Source: Cladorhizidae sp. MBARI D1340-BT2 (Eukaryota > Porifera > Demospongiae > Poecilosclerida > Cladorhizidae). From it: 64,000 nt of DNA. A program made the position numbers and the translations under genes. Below are positions 12,250-24,274 of this stretch, piece after piece. Position 1 is the stretch's first letter. Each line of letters starts with the position of its first letter. The notes below the pieces were generated by a model. That model was given only the letters and a program-made list of their open reading frames with translations. It searched no databases and was not told the DNA's origin. The stretch lies in the NCBI GenBank assembly GCA_028752905.1, contig JAQNBH010000011.1, positions 20,127,909-20,191,908 of the forward strand, read 5' to 3'.

Positions 12250-13440
12250 TTTTTCTCAAAAAACTTGATTACAATCAAAATAATTTTAGTAGCAGAAGGC
12301 TCCAAATTTTCCCCAATGCACGTCATATTTTGTAAAATGTGGGCAAGGATCTTCAAGACAGTATTTTCTGCTGTTTAGTTCTCTTGCACATTTGTTACTG
12401 AGAACTTGAAGGAGATTGTAGCTGACCCACTACTAAGGGGCCATTTCTGATAGCAATATGATAACAATAATAACAAAATATGGTGTGTGCTGAGACTGTT
12501 GAGCGTACAAGAAGTTAAAAGTTGGATAAATATTCTTCTCTGCTGTTTGTTTGTGGAGTTCCGCAACTACAATGTAGAAGGAGGCTGTCGCAAATCCTCT
12601 AAGGGGATACCTTTTTATTCCTTGAATATAAGTGTACCTCTACTGCCCAACATTCATGCAGCACATATGCATACAAACCAACCAAGAAAATCTCTGCATA
12701 TTAGTAGGTACTACTTATACTCCCAAGAATATGGAAGATATCAAATGGTATGATGTGGACTACATTTTAGTCTATAAATTGACTTCCATGACAACCAGTA
12801 AATACTTGCCAATGTGTTATTTTATTGCAAGTTTAATGTATCTATTATGTAGCAATGTAGTATCTATGTTGTGGCATCTAAAAACTATTCTGGCATTATT
12901 ACCGAAGGCCTGAATGCATTCCAATTCTTGTGTTGCATTCCAAGCAGGATTCATAATGCAATGTATTAGTCGGTATTACAGTTATCAAACTCTAGCTACC
13001 ACTGCAACCAAAGACTATGGATACACCCAGCACCTGGTAACAAAATTACTATAACAGCCCTCAAACTGTTAGCTATCTGTAGAACACCTATACCTTGTTT
13101 GCATAACATTGCTGTATGTTTAAGCAGATACCTGTTTACAAACAGGGTAGGTTTCTCAAAGTTTCAATGCGTCCCACCCACGTCTACAAATCCTTTAGAG
13201 TATTTGGAAACTAAATAGCTCACAGAGCATTTCATCCTCTGCTCTATAGATTCTTGGTCCGACACAATACAATGGATGTAAGTATTAAACCAAATCCTAC
13301 TCTTGCATGCTTCATATCCATTTCATTGCATTTCTGGCTTCCAATTTCATTGCAACATTATGGAATGACACAATGTCAGTATAATAGAATGCCTAGGAGA
13401 AGCTCAATGAAACTGTACAGTAGGGATGGTATACTAAATA
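12250..13440. other. Spacer, no supported gene
   Basis: Several open frames of 60-93 codons occur on both strands (for example 12487-12753 and 12632-12913). They have no recognised motif and overlap each other in different frames. I see nothing else in this stretch. Confidence 0.55.
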
Positions 13441-13448
13441 TTTCTTAC

Positions 13449-13530
13449 CGCATTTAAAAAATCACAATAAACAATATCGAAATGGCAGCAATGATGACCA
13501 GCACAACAGCAGAAGAGACAGCAATCACCT
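13449..13530 (-). CDS. Possible membrane-segment exon (speculative)
   Basis: Read on the minus strand, TTTGTTTTAG is followed by 82 bases and then GTAAGAA, an acceptor and donor pattern. One frame reads VIAVSSAVVLVIIAAISI and continues as hydrophobic residues to a stop, about 24 residues, which is long enough to span a membrane. Another frame is open and Cys rich. The exon lies downstream of the minus-strand repeat exon at 13664-13994, but joining the two directly in the hydrophobic frame creates a stop, so they are not shown to belong together. It could be the end of a single-pass membrane protein gene or a coincidence. Confidence 0.22.
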
Positions 13531-13663
13531 CTAAAACAAAGAAATAATAATATTGGAATAATAATACATGTAAAATCTGTCATTACAACAAGGGCAAAAA
13601 TTCTGCACCACCACAATACTGGAGTATTAACTCGAAACTGGATTCAAGGCAGATCTCACTTAC

Positions 13664-13994
13664 AAATCAAACTTTTAACTAGCAAAGCAGCCAACCTATT
13701 GAGATTGGCATTTGTTTCACCATCAAGGACATGCACCTTGTGAGAGATGATGCTCTGACCTGGCCATCCGTCAAGGAAATGCACCTTGTGAGAGATTATG
13801 CTCTGACCTGACACCCCATCAAGGGCATGGAACTTGTGAGAGATGATGCTCTGACCTGGCTCACCATCAAAAGCTTGCACCTTGTGAGAGATGATGCTCT
13901 GACCTGGTTCACCATCCACCTTGTGAGAGATGATGCTCTGACCTAACTCAACATCAAGGACATGCACCTTGTGACAGATGATTTGTTGTTTCTT
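13664..13994 (-). CDS. Possible exon of 16-residue repeats (unrecognised)
   Basis: The minus strand is open from just after a TGA (13995-13997) to a consensus splice donor GTAAGTGAG (13655-13663). It encodes about five units built on DGEPGQSIISHKVHVL, 16 residues each, followed by a short non-repeat tail with LNRLAALLVKSLI. One unit is shortened by three residues and the others are in register, so the frame has been kept. No start codon is obvious, which fits an internal exon. I do not recognise the family and see no catalytic motif. The alternative is a 48-bp minisatellite that happens to be open. The donor favours a real exon, weakly. Confidence 0.35.
13734..13992. repeat. 48-bp tandem repeat, six units
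   Basis: The marker CACCTTGTGAGAGATGATGC starts at 13734, 13782, 13830, 13878, 13917 and 13965. Spacings are 48, 48, 48, 39 and 48, all multiples of three. Confidence 0.9.
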
Positions 13995-13997
13995 TCA

Positions 13998-14949
13998 ATG
14001 CATTTTCCACATCAGTGTTTGTGCCAACCACATTAAAGTGGGTAAGCTCAACTTCAAAGCAGAGAGAAGTGAGGCAATCAAGTTACCATATCTTGACCTA
14101 GGAAGTAGCTATGCACAAACCTTTAGATTTAGAAAGAGCAGCAAATGCACTACAGTTGTCCTCAAAATAACTTACAAGAGAAATGGAGGGGGAAAAAGTT
14201 ATTACAAATAGTGTGAAAATTCAAAACCGTGGCAAAAAATCCCCTTCCCCTCCGCACATATAGTGAAATTTTATCCAGGGCAATCTTAGAATCTTAGTGC
14301 TGAAGGATATTCCTCCCACCACATTGCTTACCAGATGTTGAAAACACTCTCACCATGATAAGTACAATTGGCCATACTTGCACCATGATAGTCCAACATT
14401 GGCCACAGTTATGATTAGAACTCTTTTGGTGGCCATTTTAAGAAGTTTGGAGGATTCTATGCAACATTTCAGACAGGAGGAATAGCTAAAGTCTTGCCAA
14501 TGGTCTGGATGACTTCCTTTCTTGTGTTTCTTCTTCTTCAGATTAGAATAAACTTTCATGAATATAGATAGTGTTAATTTCTGAACTTCATAATTTCACA
14601 CAACAAAACATTTAATTTTCAGATATAATTATACACTCTGTTAGTTTATCAAGTACTGGAGCACTAGGTCTCAAGGCAGCATCTCAACACTTGCAATTAA
14701 TGCACAAAGATGATCAGGCCACTAATAAATACGAGTATGAATTCACTATCACATCAGCTTCGCATCGCATTAACTTCAATGGGCTCCACTTCTCCCATTG
14801 GCTAGATATCAAATGATGATTGTTATGGGAAATTTTTTTATAATAAGGGTATCATCTAATGCAAAGCTTACCTACCTCCTTACTTCTGGTATGCAATGCC
14901 CTGGTAATCTTAACTCACCCTTCTTGCTAAAGAACAAGATGTCTTGCAA
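13998..14949. other. Spacer, no supported gene
   Basis: Mixed AT-rich sequence with short open frames on both strands (13978-14211 plus, 14350-14559 minus) lacking any recognised feature. Confidence 0.55.
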
Positions 14950-17900
14950 CGGGTACTAAATGACAGGAAACGTCTTTTGGTGAGAAATCTCCACTTTTTA
15001 ACCGAAAGAAGCATTTTTTGCTACAATAGGTGAGTATTTTGAGAAAAAACTTATTCTTGTCAAAATGGACACTAGCTTCCTTTAAAAAATTATGGACTGT
15101 TTCTACCTATTTAAATGATAGTAAATGTGTTTGTTAGAAATGTAAGACTATTTTGCTCAAATGGAACGTTTTAGAGCGTTTGAAGAAAAACCGTCTTAAA
15201 TCCCTAAATCTTGTCAAAATGGAAATGTTTCTACTCTTTAAATGTCAGAAAACATATTTTGGTGAGAAATATCACCTTTATAACGGAAAACAGCTCTATT
15301 TTGCTCCAATAGGAACGTATTTCGCTCATTCTTGTCAAAATGGGCACATTAGCTTCCTTTTCAACATTATAGAACTGTTTCTACTCTATAAACGTCTGAA
15401 AACGTCTTATAGTGAGAAATCTTCCGTTTTTAACCTCCTAATAGGATGTTTTTGAGTGTTTTGTGAAAAAAAATTCTGAAATCGCAAATTAGCCATTATG
15501 GAACTGTATCTACTCTTATAGTGTCAGAAAACGTCTTTTGGTAAGAAATCTCTCCCTTTCAACTGATAGACGCTCTATTTTAATCGTTTTAACGAAAAAC
15601 TGTCTAAAAATATGCACATATGTCACTTTTTAGCATTATGGAACTGTTTCTACTCTTTAAATGACAGAAAAGGTCTTTTGGTGAGAAATCTGCCGTTTTA
15701 ACCGAAAAAAGCTCCCAAAATGGGACGTTTTTGAGCATTTAGAGGGAAAACTGTCTCGAATCGCTCATTCTTGTCAAAATGAGCAATTAGTTTCCATTTC
15801 AACATTATAGGACTGTTCCTACTCTTAAAATGATAAATGTCCTCTATTTTGCTCCTATTGCGATGTTTTTGAGCATTTTGAGAAAAAATGTCTTAATCTT
15901 TTCAAAATGGGCAAACTAGCTTCCTTTTCAACATTATGGAACTGTTCCTACTCTTTAAACTACAGAAAACGTCTTTTGGTGAGAAATCTCCCCTTTTTAA
16001 CCGTATTTTGCTCCAATTGGTACGTTTTTTTAGGAAAACTGTCTGAGGTCGCTCAAAATGGCTATTTAGCTTCCTCCACAACTTTATTGAACTGTACTCT
16101 TTAAATGACAGGAAACGTCTTTTGGTGAGAATCTCCACTTTTTATCCGAAGAAGCTCTTTTTTGCTACAATAGGTGAGTATTTTGAGATAAAACTTATTC
16201 TTGTCAAAATGGACACTAGCTTCCTTTTAAAAATTATGGACTGTTTCTACCTATTTAAATGATAGTAAATGTGTTTTGTTAGAAATGTAAGACTATTTTG
16301 CTTTATTGGAACGTTTTAGAGCGTTTTGAAGAAAAACCGTCTTAAATCCCTAAATCTTGTCAAAATGGAACTGTTTCTACTCTTTAAATGACAGAAAACA
16401 TATTTTGGTGTGAAATATCACCTATATAACTGAAAGCAGCTCTATTTTGCTCCAATAGGAACGTATTTCGCTCATTCTTGTCAAAATGGGCACATTAGCT
16501 TCCTTTTCAACATTATAGAACTGTTTCTACTCTTTAAACGTCTCAAAACGTCTTTTAGTGAGAAATCTTCGGTTTTTAACGTCCCAATTGGATGTTTTTG
16601 AGTGTTTTGAGGAAAAAATATCTGAAATCGCAAATTAGCCATTATGGAACTGTTTCTACTCTTATAGTGTCAGAAAACGTCTTTTGGTAAGAAATCTCTC
16701 CCTTTCAACTGATAGACGCTCTATTTTAATCGTTTTAAGGAAAAACTGTCTAAAAATGTGCACATATGTCACTTTTTAGCAATATGGAACTGTTTCTACT
16801 CTTTAAACGACAGAAAAGGTCTTTTGGTGAGAAATCTGCCGTTTTAACTGAAAAAAGCTCCCAAAATGGGACGTTTTTGAGCATTTAGAGGGAAAACTGT
16901 CTTGAATCGCTCATTCTTGTCAAAATGAGCAATTAGCTTCCATTTCAACATTATAGGACTGTTCCTACTCTTAAAATGATAAATGTCCTCTATTTTGGGA
17001 TGTTTTTGAGCATTTTGAGAAAAAACTGTCTCAATCTTTTCAAAATGGGAAAACTAGCTTCCTTTTAAATATTATGGAACTGTTTCTACACTTTAAACTA
17101 CAGAAAACGTCTTTTGGTGAATCTCCCCTTTTTAACCGTATTTTGCTCTAATTAGTACGTTTTTGAGCATTTTGAGGAAAAACTGTCTGAAGTCGCTCAA
17201 AATGGCTATTTAGCTTCCTTTTAACGTTATTGAACTATTTGTACTATTTAAATGACAGGAAACGTCTTTTGGTGAGAAATCTACACTTTTTAATTGAAAG
17301 AAGCTTACAATAGTGACGTTTTTTAATAGTATTTTGAATAATGGCAAATTAGCCAATATTATGGAACTGTACTCTTAAAAAGTCAGAAAACATATTTTTG
17401 GTACCTCTTTACTGCATTTGGGACGTTTTAAGCGTTTTAAAGAAAAACAGTCTGAAATCACTAATTTTTGCAATTAGCTTCCATTTGAACATTAGGGAAC
17501 TCTGTTTCTATTTTTTAATTGAAAGAAAATGTCTTTTGGAAAGAAATATCTCCTTTTTAATCGAAAGAAGCACTATTTGTCTCAATTGGGACTTTTTTTG
17601 AGCGTTTTGAGGAAAAACCCTCATTCTTGTCAAAATGGGCACAGCTTTCTTTTGAGCAATATTGAACTGTTTCTACTTTTTAAACGACAGTAAATGTCTT
17701 TTGGTGAGAAATCTGTTTTAACAGAAAAGCTCACATGTTTATTGCGTTTTGAGGAAAAACGGTCTGAAATCGCTCAATCTTGCCAAAATGGCAAATAAGC
17801 TTCTCTTTCAACATTATGAAATGTTTCTACTCTTGAAATGACAGAAAACGTCTTTTTAACCCAAAGAAGCTCTATTTTACTCAATTTGGGATGTTTTTGA

Positions 17901-19230
17901 GCTTTTGGAGGAAAAAACTCTATAATCGCTCATTCTTGTCCAAATGGGCACATTATCTTCCATTTCAACATTATAGAACTGTTTCTACTCTTTAAACGAC
18001 AGTAAACGTCTTTTGGTGAGAAATCTTCCGATTTTAACTCTATTTTGACCCAATTGGTAGCGTTTTGAGGAAAAACTGTCTGAAATCGCTCCAAATGGGA
18101 AATTAGTTTCCTTTTCAACATTATGGAACTATTTCTACTCTTATTTTGTCAGAAAACGTCTTTTGTGAGAAATCTTCCATTTTTAACCGAAAAAAGCTCG
18201 CTTCCTTTTCAACATTAGTCTACTCTTTAAACGACAGAAAAAGTCAAATTTCAGATTTTTAAACGAAATAAGCTCTCCAATAGGAGGATTTTGAGTAAAA
18301 ACTGTCTTAAATCGCTCAAACTTTTAAAAATGGACAAATTAGTTCCCTTTTCAACATTAATCAACTGTTTCTACGCCTTAAATGACAAAAAACATATTTT
18401 GGTTTCTGCCCTTTTTAACCGAAAGATCTATTTTGCGTCTTTTTTTAGCATTTTGTGAAAAAACTATGAAATCACTCAATTTAGCTTACTTTTCAACATT
18501 ATGGAACTGTTTCTACTCTTTAAATGACAGAAACGAGTTTTGGTGAGAAATATCATCTTTTTAACTGAAAGCAGCTCTATTTGGAGGGTTTTGAGGAATA
18601 ACTGTTTCATTATTGTCAAAATGGGCACATTAGCTTCCTGTTCAACATTATAGAACTGTTTCTACTCTTTAAACGACTGGAAAGGTCTTTTGGTGAGAAA
18701 TCTTCCGATTTTAACCAGAAAGAAGCTCTATTTTGTTCCAATTGGGAGCGTTTGAGGAAAAACTGTTTGAAATCGCTCAAAATGGCAAATTAGCTTCCTT
18801 TTCAACATTATGGAACTGTTTTTACTCTTAAAATGTCAGAAAACGTATTTTTGTGACAAATCTATCAATAGAAGCTCTATTTTACTCCATTTGGGAAGTG
18901 TCTGAAATCACTCATTCTTGTATAAATGGGCAATTAGCTTCCATTTGAACATTAAATGATAAAATGTCTTTTGGTGAGAAATCTCCCCTTTATAACCGAA
19001 AGCTCTATTTGTCTCCAATTGGGACTCTTTTGAGCGTTTTGAGGAAAAACTGTCTCATTCTTGTCAAAATGGCTTCCTTTTCAACATGAACTGTTTCTAC
19101 TCTTTAAACGACAGTAAATGTCTTTTGGTGAGAAATTTTCTCCATTAAAAACTGTCTGAAATCGCTCAATCATGTCAAAATGGCAAATAAGCTTCCCTTT
19201 CAATATTATGGAACTGTTTGCGATACTGAA
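14950..19230. repeat. Diverged satellite, unit about 150 bp
   Basis: The stretch is built from an irregular unit that runs GAACTGTTTCTACTCTTTAA, GACAGAAAACGTC, TTTTGGTGAGAAATC, TTTTTAACCGAAAG, AAGCTCTATTTTGCTCCAAT, GAGCGTTTTGAGGAAAAACT, TTCTTGTCAAAATGG and AGCTTCCTTTTCAACATTA. Neighbouring units are 125-175 bp apart, and many are shortened. A higher-order copy is clear: CTACAATAGG at 15021 recurs at 16165, and CCTCTATTTT at 15841 recurs at 16987, a shift of about 1144 bp. Open frames here, such as 15153-15455, have no meaning beyond the repeat. Divergence is greater than in the other arrays, so this is probably the oldest satellite. Confidence 0.9.
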
Positions 19231-19237
19231 GCATGAC

Positions 19238-19369
<132 letters not shown>

Positions 19370-19449
19370 TAAAAAAAAATTATTGCAATAACTATTTAAT
19401 AATCAATTGATAGTTATACAATTAAATTATATAAGTTGAAGTAATGATA

Positions 19450-19870
<421 letters not shown>

Positions 19871-19904
19871 TAACAATAAAAATCATACATAAATAAATAA
19901 GTAA

Positions 19905-20456
<552 letters not shown>

Positions 20457-20563
20457 TTAATTAATTATGCATATAGATATAGAATACATGCATATTGCAT
20501 ACATTTAATTTAAGAAATAATGATCGTCAGGTGGTACTGAGCTGGATCCAAGCACTGCAGCAG

Positions 20564-20870
<307 letters not shown>

Positions 20871-20944
20871 ATATATGTAATTGTTTAATTTACTTGTTTA
20901 TTATACAATTTTTTTTGATTGTCCATTTTTTTGGTACATGTATT

Positions 20945-21110
20945 ATTATTGATATTTTACATCCGGTGCATGTGCTAAGTACGTGTACTGGCACATGGTG
21001 GATAGCTAGCTATATAACATGCTAACGTGAGCCTTAGCATTCCATTATTCCTTATAAAGACTAGTGCATAGTCGAAACATCGAGAAATTTGAAGTTGATT
21101 ATTGAGAAGT
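20945..21110 (+). repeat. Dispersed repeat copy 2 with hammerhead-like hairpin
   Basis: Diverged copy of 9320-9480. A five-pair stem GACTA (21059-21063), loop GTGCA and TAGTC (21069-21073) is followed directly by GAAAC and ATCGAG. The preceding core CTGATGA has become CTTATAA (21051-21057), so this copy would not be expected to cleave. The flanks match copy 1 on both sides of the hairpin (TATATAACATGCTAACGTGA before, GAAGTTGATTATTGAGAAG after). Confidence 0.5.
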
Positions 21111-21161
21111 TGATTTTAAGAGCTCATATGTAAGGTAACCAAGGTAACTGGCCTGTCAAAC

Positions 21162-21945
21162 TTGAAGTCATGGATCTGGCATAACCGTTCGACTGCTGTT
21201 CCGTTAGATGATGAATTAAGCCTCTTAGACGGCAAGAACTGTGATACAGGTAATGAAAGTGATGCAGAAGACGAGCCAGTGCAGGCCAAACAAGCCAAAC
21301 GTAATCCACGTGTTCATGGTGGTGTGATTCGTGGCCACTTCATGCAGGTTCGTGGTGGCCTAGGCGGTGGCAGAGGGGGGCCTGTAAGAGGTCAGAGGGG
21401 CCGGCCTCGTACTAGAGGACAGGGGCGCAGGCCTGTAAGGGCTCAGAAACCCAGGATAAATTGGGACATTGGCCCGAATGACAGTTATGAGCCAAAGCAA
21501 ATTCCATTCGTTGGTGGCGAGCAACTCAAAGTTAGGCTTGGTGCCAATGCAACTATTAGATGAATTCTTCGCCCAGTACTCACTAACAATATCTTTAGGC
21601 ATATTGTAGAGGAGACCAACCGATATGCTCAGCAGTTCATCGAGGCAAGTTGTGAAAATCTGAAGGATTTCTCCAGGGTTCATGACTGGGTGGACACTAC
21701 CGTTGATGAAATGAAGACATTCTTCGGTTTACTTGGACTGATGGATGTTATTCACAAGCCAAGGCTGGACATGTGTTGGTCCACGGATGATCTGATAGAA
21801 ATCCCTATATTCGGGAAAAATTTAAAATGAGAAGGGATAGGTTCTTTCTCCTCCTGAAATTCCTACATTTTGCATATAATGAGGACCCCACCCATGACCC
21901 CAGAGATTCCGATAGGGACAGGCTGTATGCGAGTGCAGATGAGGT
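21162..21945 (+). pseudogene. piggyBac transposase relic, N-terminal half
   Basis: Starting at 21162 there is an acidic then Arg-Gly-rich N-terminus (repeats of RGQRGRPRTRGQGRR type), then INWDIGPNDSYEPKQIPF, a region with LDEFFAQY in another frame, HIVEETNRYAQQFIE, and VHDWVDTTVDEMKTFFGLLG with the MDVIHKP that follows. After a further frameshift come MRRDRFFLLLKFLHF and DRDRLYA. This is the normal order of the piggyBac N-terminal and first core segments. At least three frame breaks are present (around 21545-21590 and 21800-21815, with a TGA at 21561). The three catalytic aspartates lie further on in the family and are missing here, because the sequence switches to Ty3/gypsy pol at about 21945-21975. 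Confidence 0.85.
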
Positions 21946-21976
21946 AGTAGATGAGGTGGAAGAAGACTCTTAGGTC

Positions 21977-23240
21977 TTGGTTGAGGAAGTTGTCCTTAAT
22001 GGGTTAGAGGGAGCTCAATCTAGTGACCAGCCAATTCCGGTGCTTAGCAAAAGCGAGGAAGAAGTTAGGAAGCTAGTTGCTCAGCATGTGGAAGATGGTA
22101 GCCTGTCGGAGATGAGGAGTAAAGCTGAAAAGCAGGAAGATGATTATTGTAGGGAGAACGGAGTACTAGTGCATGTCAAGTTGGTAGATCCTCAAAAGGA
22201 GTTGTCCAGAATTGTCGTGCCATCTTGTAGAAGGAAAGAGGTGTTGGACATTGGGCACAGAGGGTTAGTTGGTGGATTTTGCACACAATAAGATGCTTGC
22301 CATCCTATCTCACCACTTCACATGGCCTGGTATTAGGAAAGACATTAGGGCATACTGTAGTGCCTGCCCAGAATGTGAAAAGGCAGGGAGGCAGCTACAA
22401 CTTAGAGTACCTATGGTAGTTACACCAACCATATCAGACAGAACCTTACCAAAGGATGGCCTGGGATCTGGTAGAAAAAACCAAACAAGGTCACAGGTAT
22501 ATCCTGGTTAGGGCTTGGACAATGACTATTCCTTTGAAATGGGTAGATGCTAAATCAGTAGCAGAGGGGTTAATGGGAGTAATCAGTCACACAGGCACTC
22601 CGGTTGAACTCTTGTCAGATCAAGGATCTGTTTTTCTGGGAAAGGTTATTAAGAAGTTATGTAGGCTCTTGAATATTAAACAGATAAAGACCACAGCCTA
22701 CCACCCCCAGACCAACGGGATACTAGAACGGTGGCATGGTTGTTTGAAGAGTATGATTCGTAAGATCCAGGGCAAAGACTAAGAATGGCCTAAAGTATTG
22801 CTTGTTAGCATACAGAGCAACCCTCCACACAGCCACAGGGTTTTCACCTTACGAATTAGTTCATGGTAAGAGCATGTGAGGTCTCCTTGAGGCAGTTAAA
22901 GTGGGATGGATAAGTGGAGACATAAGCTTTACCAGCACGGTTGAGTAGGTACAGGTATTGAGGGAGACCCTAGTAGCTCTACACGAAGTAGCTCATGCCA
23001 ATCAGGCTATTGCAAAAGAAAAATCCAAGACAGCATATGATGCTAGATCCAAGGCCTGTAGCTTTGAGCCAGGGGATCTTGTGTTATGCCACACACCTGG
23101 GCTCATGGGAAAATTGCATTCAATCTGGGATGGCCCATATGTAGTGAGTGCTAAACTATCTAACTGCAACTATACACTATTGCATTCCAAGGCAAAAGAT
23201 CTAGACATGTCACTGTGCATATCAATAGGTTAAAAGCTTG
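21977..23240 (+). pseudogene. Ty3/gypsy integrase (HHCC, DDE core, GPY/F), broken
   Basis: The segment at 21977-22291 covers the usual linker and the start of the HHCC zinc finger (VVPSCRRKEVLDIGHRGLVG). A frameshift leads to 22269-22511 with FTWPGIRKDIRAYCSACPEC. Another leads to 22456-22782, the catalytic core: Asp in MAWDLVE, Asp in LLSDQGS and Glu in NGILERWHG. The last two are separated by 35 residues, the D-35-E spacing of retroviral-type integrases. After stops at about 22783-22957 comes the C-terminal domain (22958-23233) with FEPGDLVLCHTP and IWDGPYVV, the GPY/F module. Each piece is well conserved, but there are at least four frame breaks, so it is inactive. Confidence 0.85.
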
Positions 23241-23389
23241 GAAGACCCCAACTGCCAACTTGTTCCGTGTTGTATATAGTGGCAGATGAGTCTGAAGTCA
23301 ATCCTGAACCTATTGGGAAGGTTAGCATGAGTGGTACTCACTTAACTGAGGAACAGCACCTCAGGTTAGACCTGCGGCTTGCCTAATTC

Positions 23390-23836
23390 AGTGATCGAGT
23401 TATAGGTGTTGCAAAATTTGAAGAGAATGAATTAATGTCAAAGAAGATTATCCTTTGAGAACTCACCCTTATCGTATTGCTCCAGGCATGGTTGATGATT
23501 TGAAGGGAGAGATTGATGATCTCCTTAGGAAAGGCATTATTGTTCCATCAAAGAACCCATGGTCATCAACAATGGTGCCTCTCAGAAAAAAGAGTACTGG
23601 ACAGGTGAGGCTTTGCATCGACTATAGAAGGCTAAACAAGATTACTATTTTGGATCCCTATCAAATGCCATGTATTGAGGACTTACTAAATCAGGTCTCA
23701 GCTGGTTATCGAAACTGGACCTTAACAAAGGCTTCTATCAGGTTCCCTTGAGTAGAAAAAGCCAGGACAAAACAGCATTTTGCACACCGTGGGGCAAGTA
23801 TGCCTTCATGCATATGCCATTTATAACTAGTAAAAC
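23390..23836 (+). pseudogene. Ty3/gypsy reverse transcriptase, N-terminal fragment
   Basis: After a stop-broken lead-in, 23455-23751 encodes HPYRIAP, EIDDLLRKGIIVPSKNPWSS, VRLCIDYRRLN and PYQMPCIEDLL. In the next frame follow LDLNKGFYQVPL and KTAFCTPWGKYAFMHMPF. These are the standard opening blocks of a Ty3/gypsy RT, with the first catalytic Asp in the LDLNKG block. The sequence is lost before the YxDD box and the RNase H, so the copy is truncated. It lies downstream of the integrase, which is the unusual point. Confidence 0.85.
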
Positions 23837-24274
23837 TGTCCTAGGAATATACTATTCCCTAATTAATGTCACCGCCATACTATGCCTGTGCCTCCCGTGT
23901 TTGGGGGGAACAATATACACTAAGGGGGGAGACAATTAGAGAGGTTTACTATAACATCAGTGAAAAAAGTTAAAGCTGCACATATGTATAGTATATAATT
24001 TATCCCACAAAATTCAATAATTTACAATCCCTATTGACCAAAAAATCATATATGTTAATGTCTTTTTCTTTGATATTTTTTTACCAGAAAAGCTACAGTT
24101 CCAACTGTAGACAACCAAAACAATCACTCCTACTCCAATGATTGTGATGATCTGGAGAGAAGAGGAAATAAAGGGGGAAATGATTATGTTAGAATGTGTA
24201 TAGACTTAATACATGCATATATTATTTTAATACTATATTATTGTTAGCTAGTAATCCCTTCATTATCATAATTA
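23837..24274. other. AT-rich spacer after the retroelement remnant
   Basis: Contains the purine-rich run at 23922-23932 and the possible minus-strand exon at 24085-24151. Nothing else was recognised. Confidence 0.5.
24085..24151 (-). CDS. Possible transmembrane exon, 67 nt (speculative)
   Basis: On the minus strand a strong polypyrimidine acceptor (TTTCCTCTTCTCTCCAG) precedes 67 bases encoding IITIIGVGVIVLVVYSW and five further residues, followed by a donor GTAAAA. The peptide has the length and hydrophobicity of one membrane-spanning helix. No flanking exon of the same gene could be identified within reach, so this may be an isolated gene remnant or chance. Confidence 0.3.

Larger units (their letters stand above)
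21960..23836 (+). mobile_element. Ty3/gypsy retrotransposon remnant, integrase before RT
   Basis: A broken pol region whose readable parts lie in the order integrase zinc finger, integrase core, GPY/F module, then the first half of a reverse transcriptase. Only about 150-230 bp separate the end of the integrase (HINRLKAW-like, about 23215-23245) from the reverse transcriptase start, with no LTR, gag or protease between. Ordinary Ty3/gypsy elements have RT before integrase. The reversed order is known from Gmr1-like elements of animals. No gag, RNase H or LTR was recognised. A purine run (AAGGGGGGAGA, 23922-23932) downstream could be a polypurine tract. Confidence 0.75.

Noticed and set aside
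12375..12913. Open frames of 63-93 codons on both strands
   Set aside because: They overlap in different frames and lack any conserved feature.
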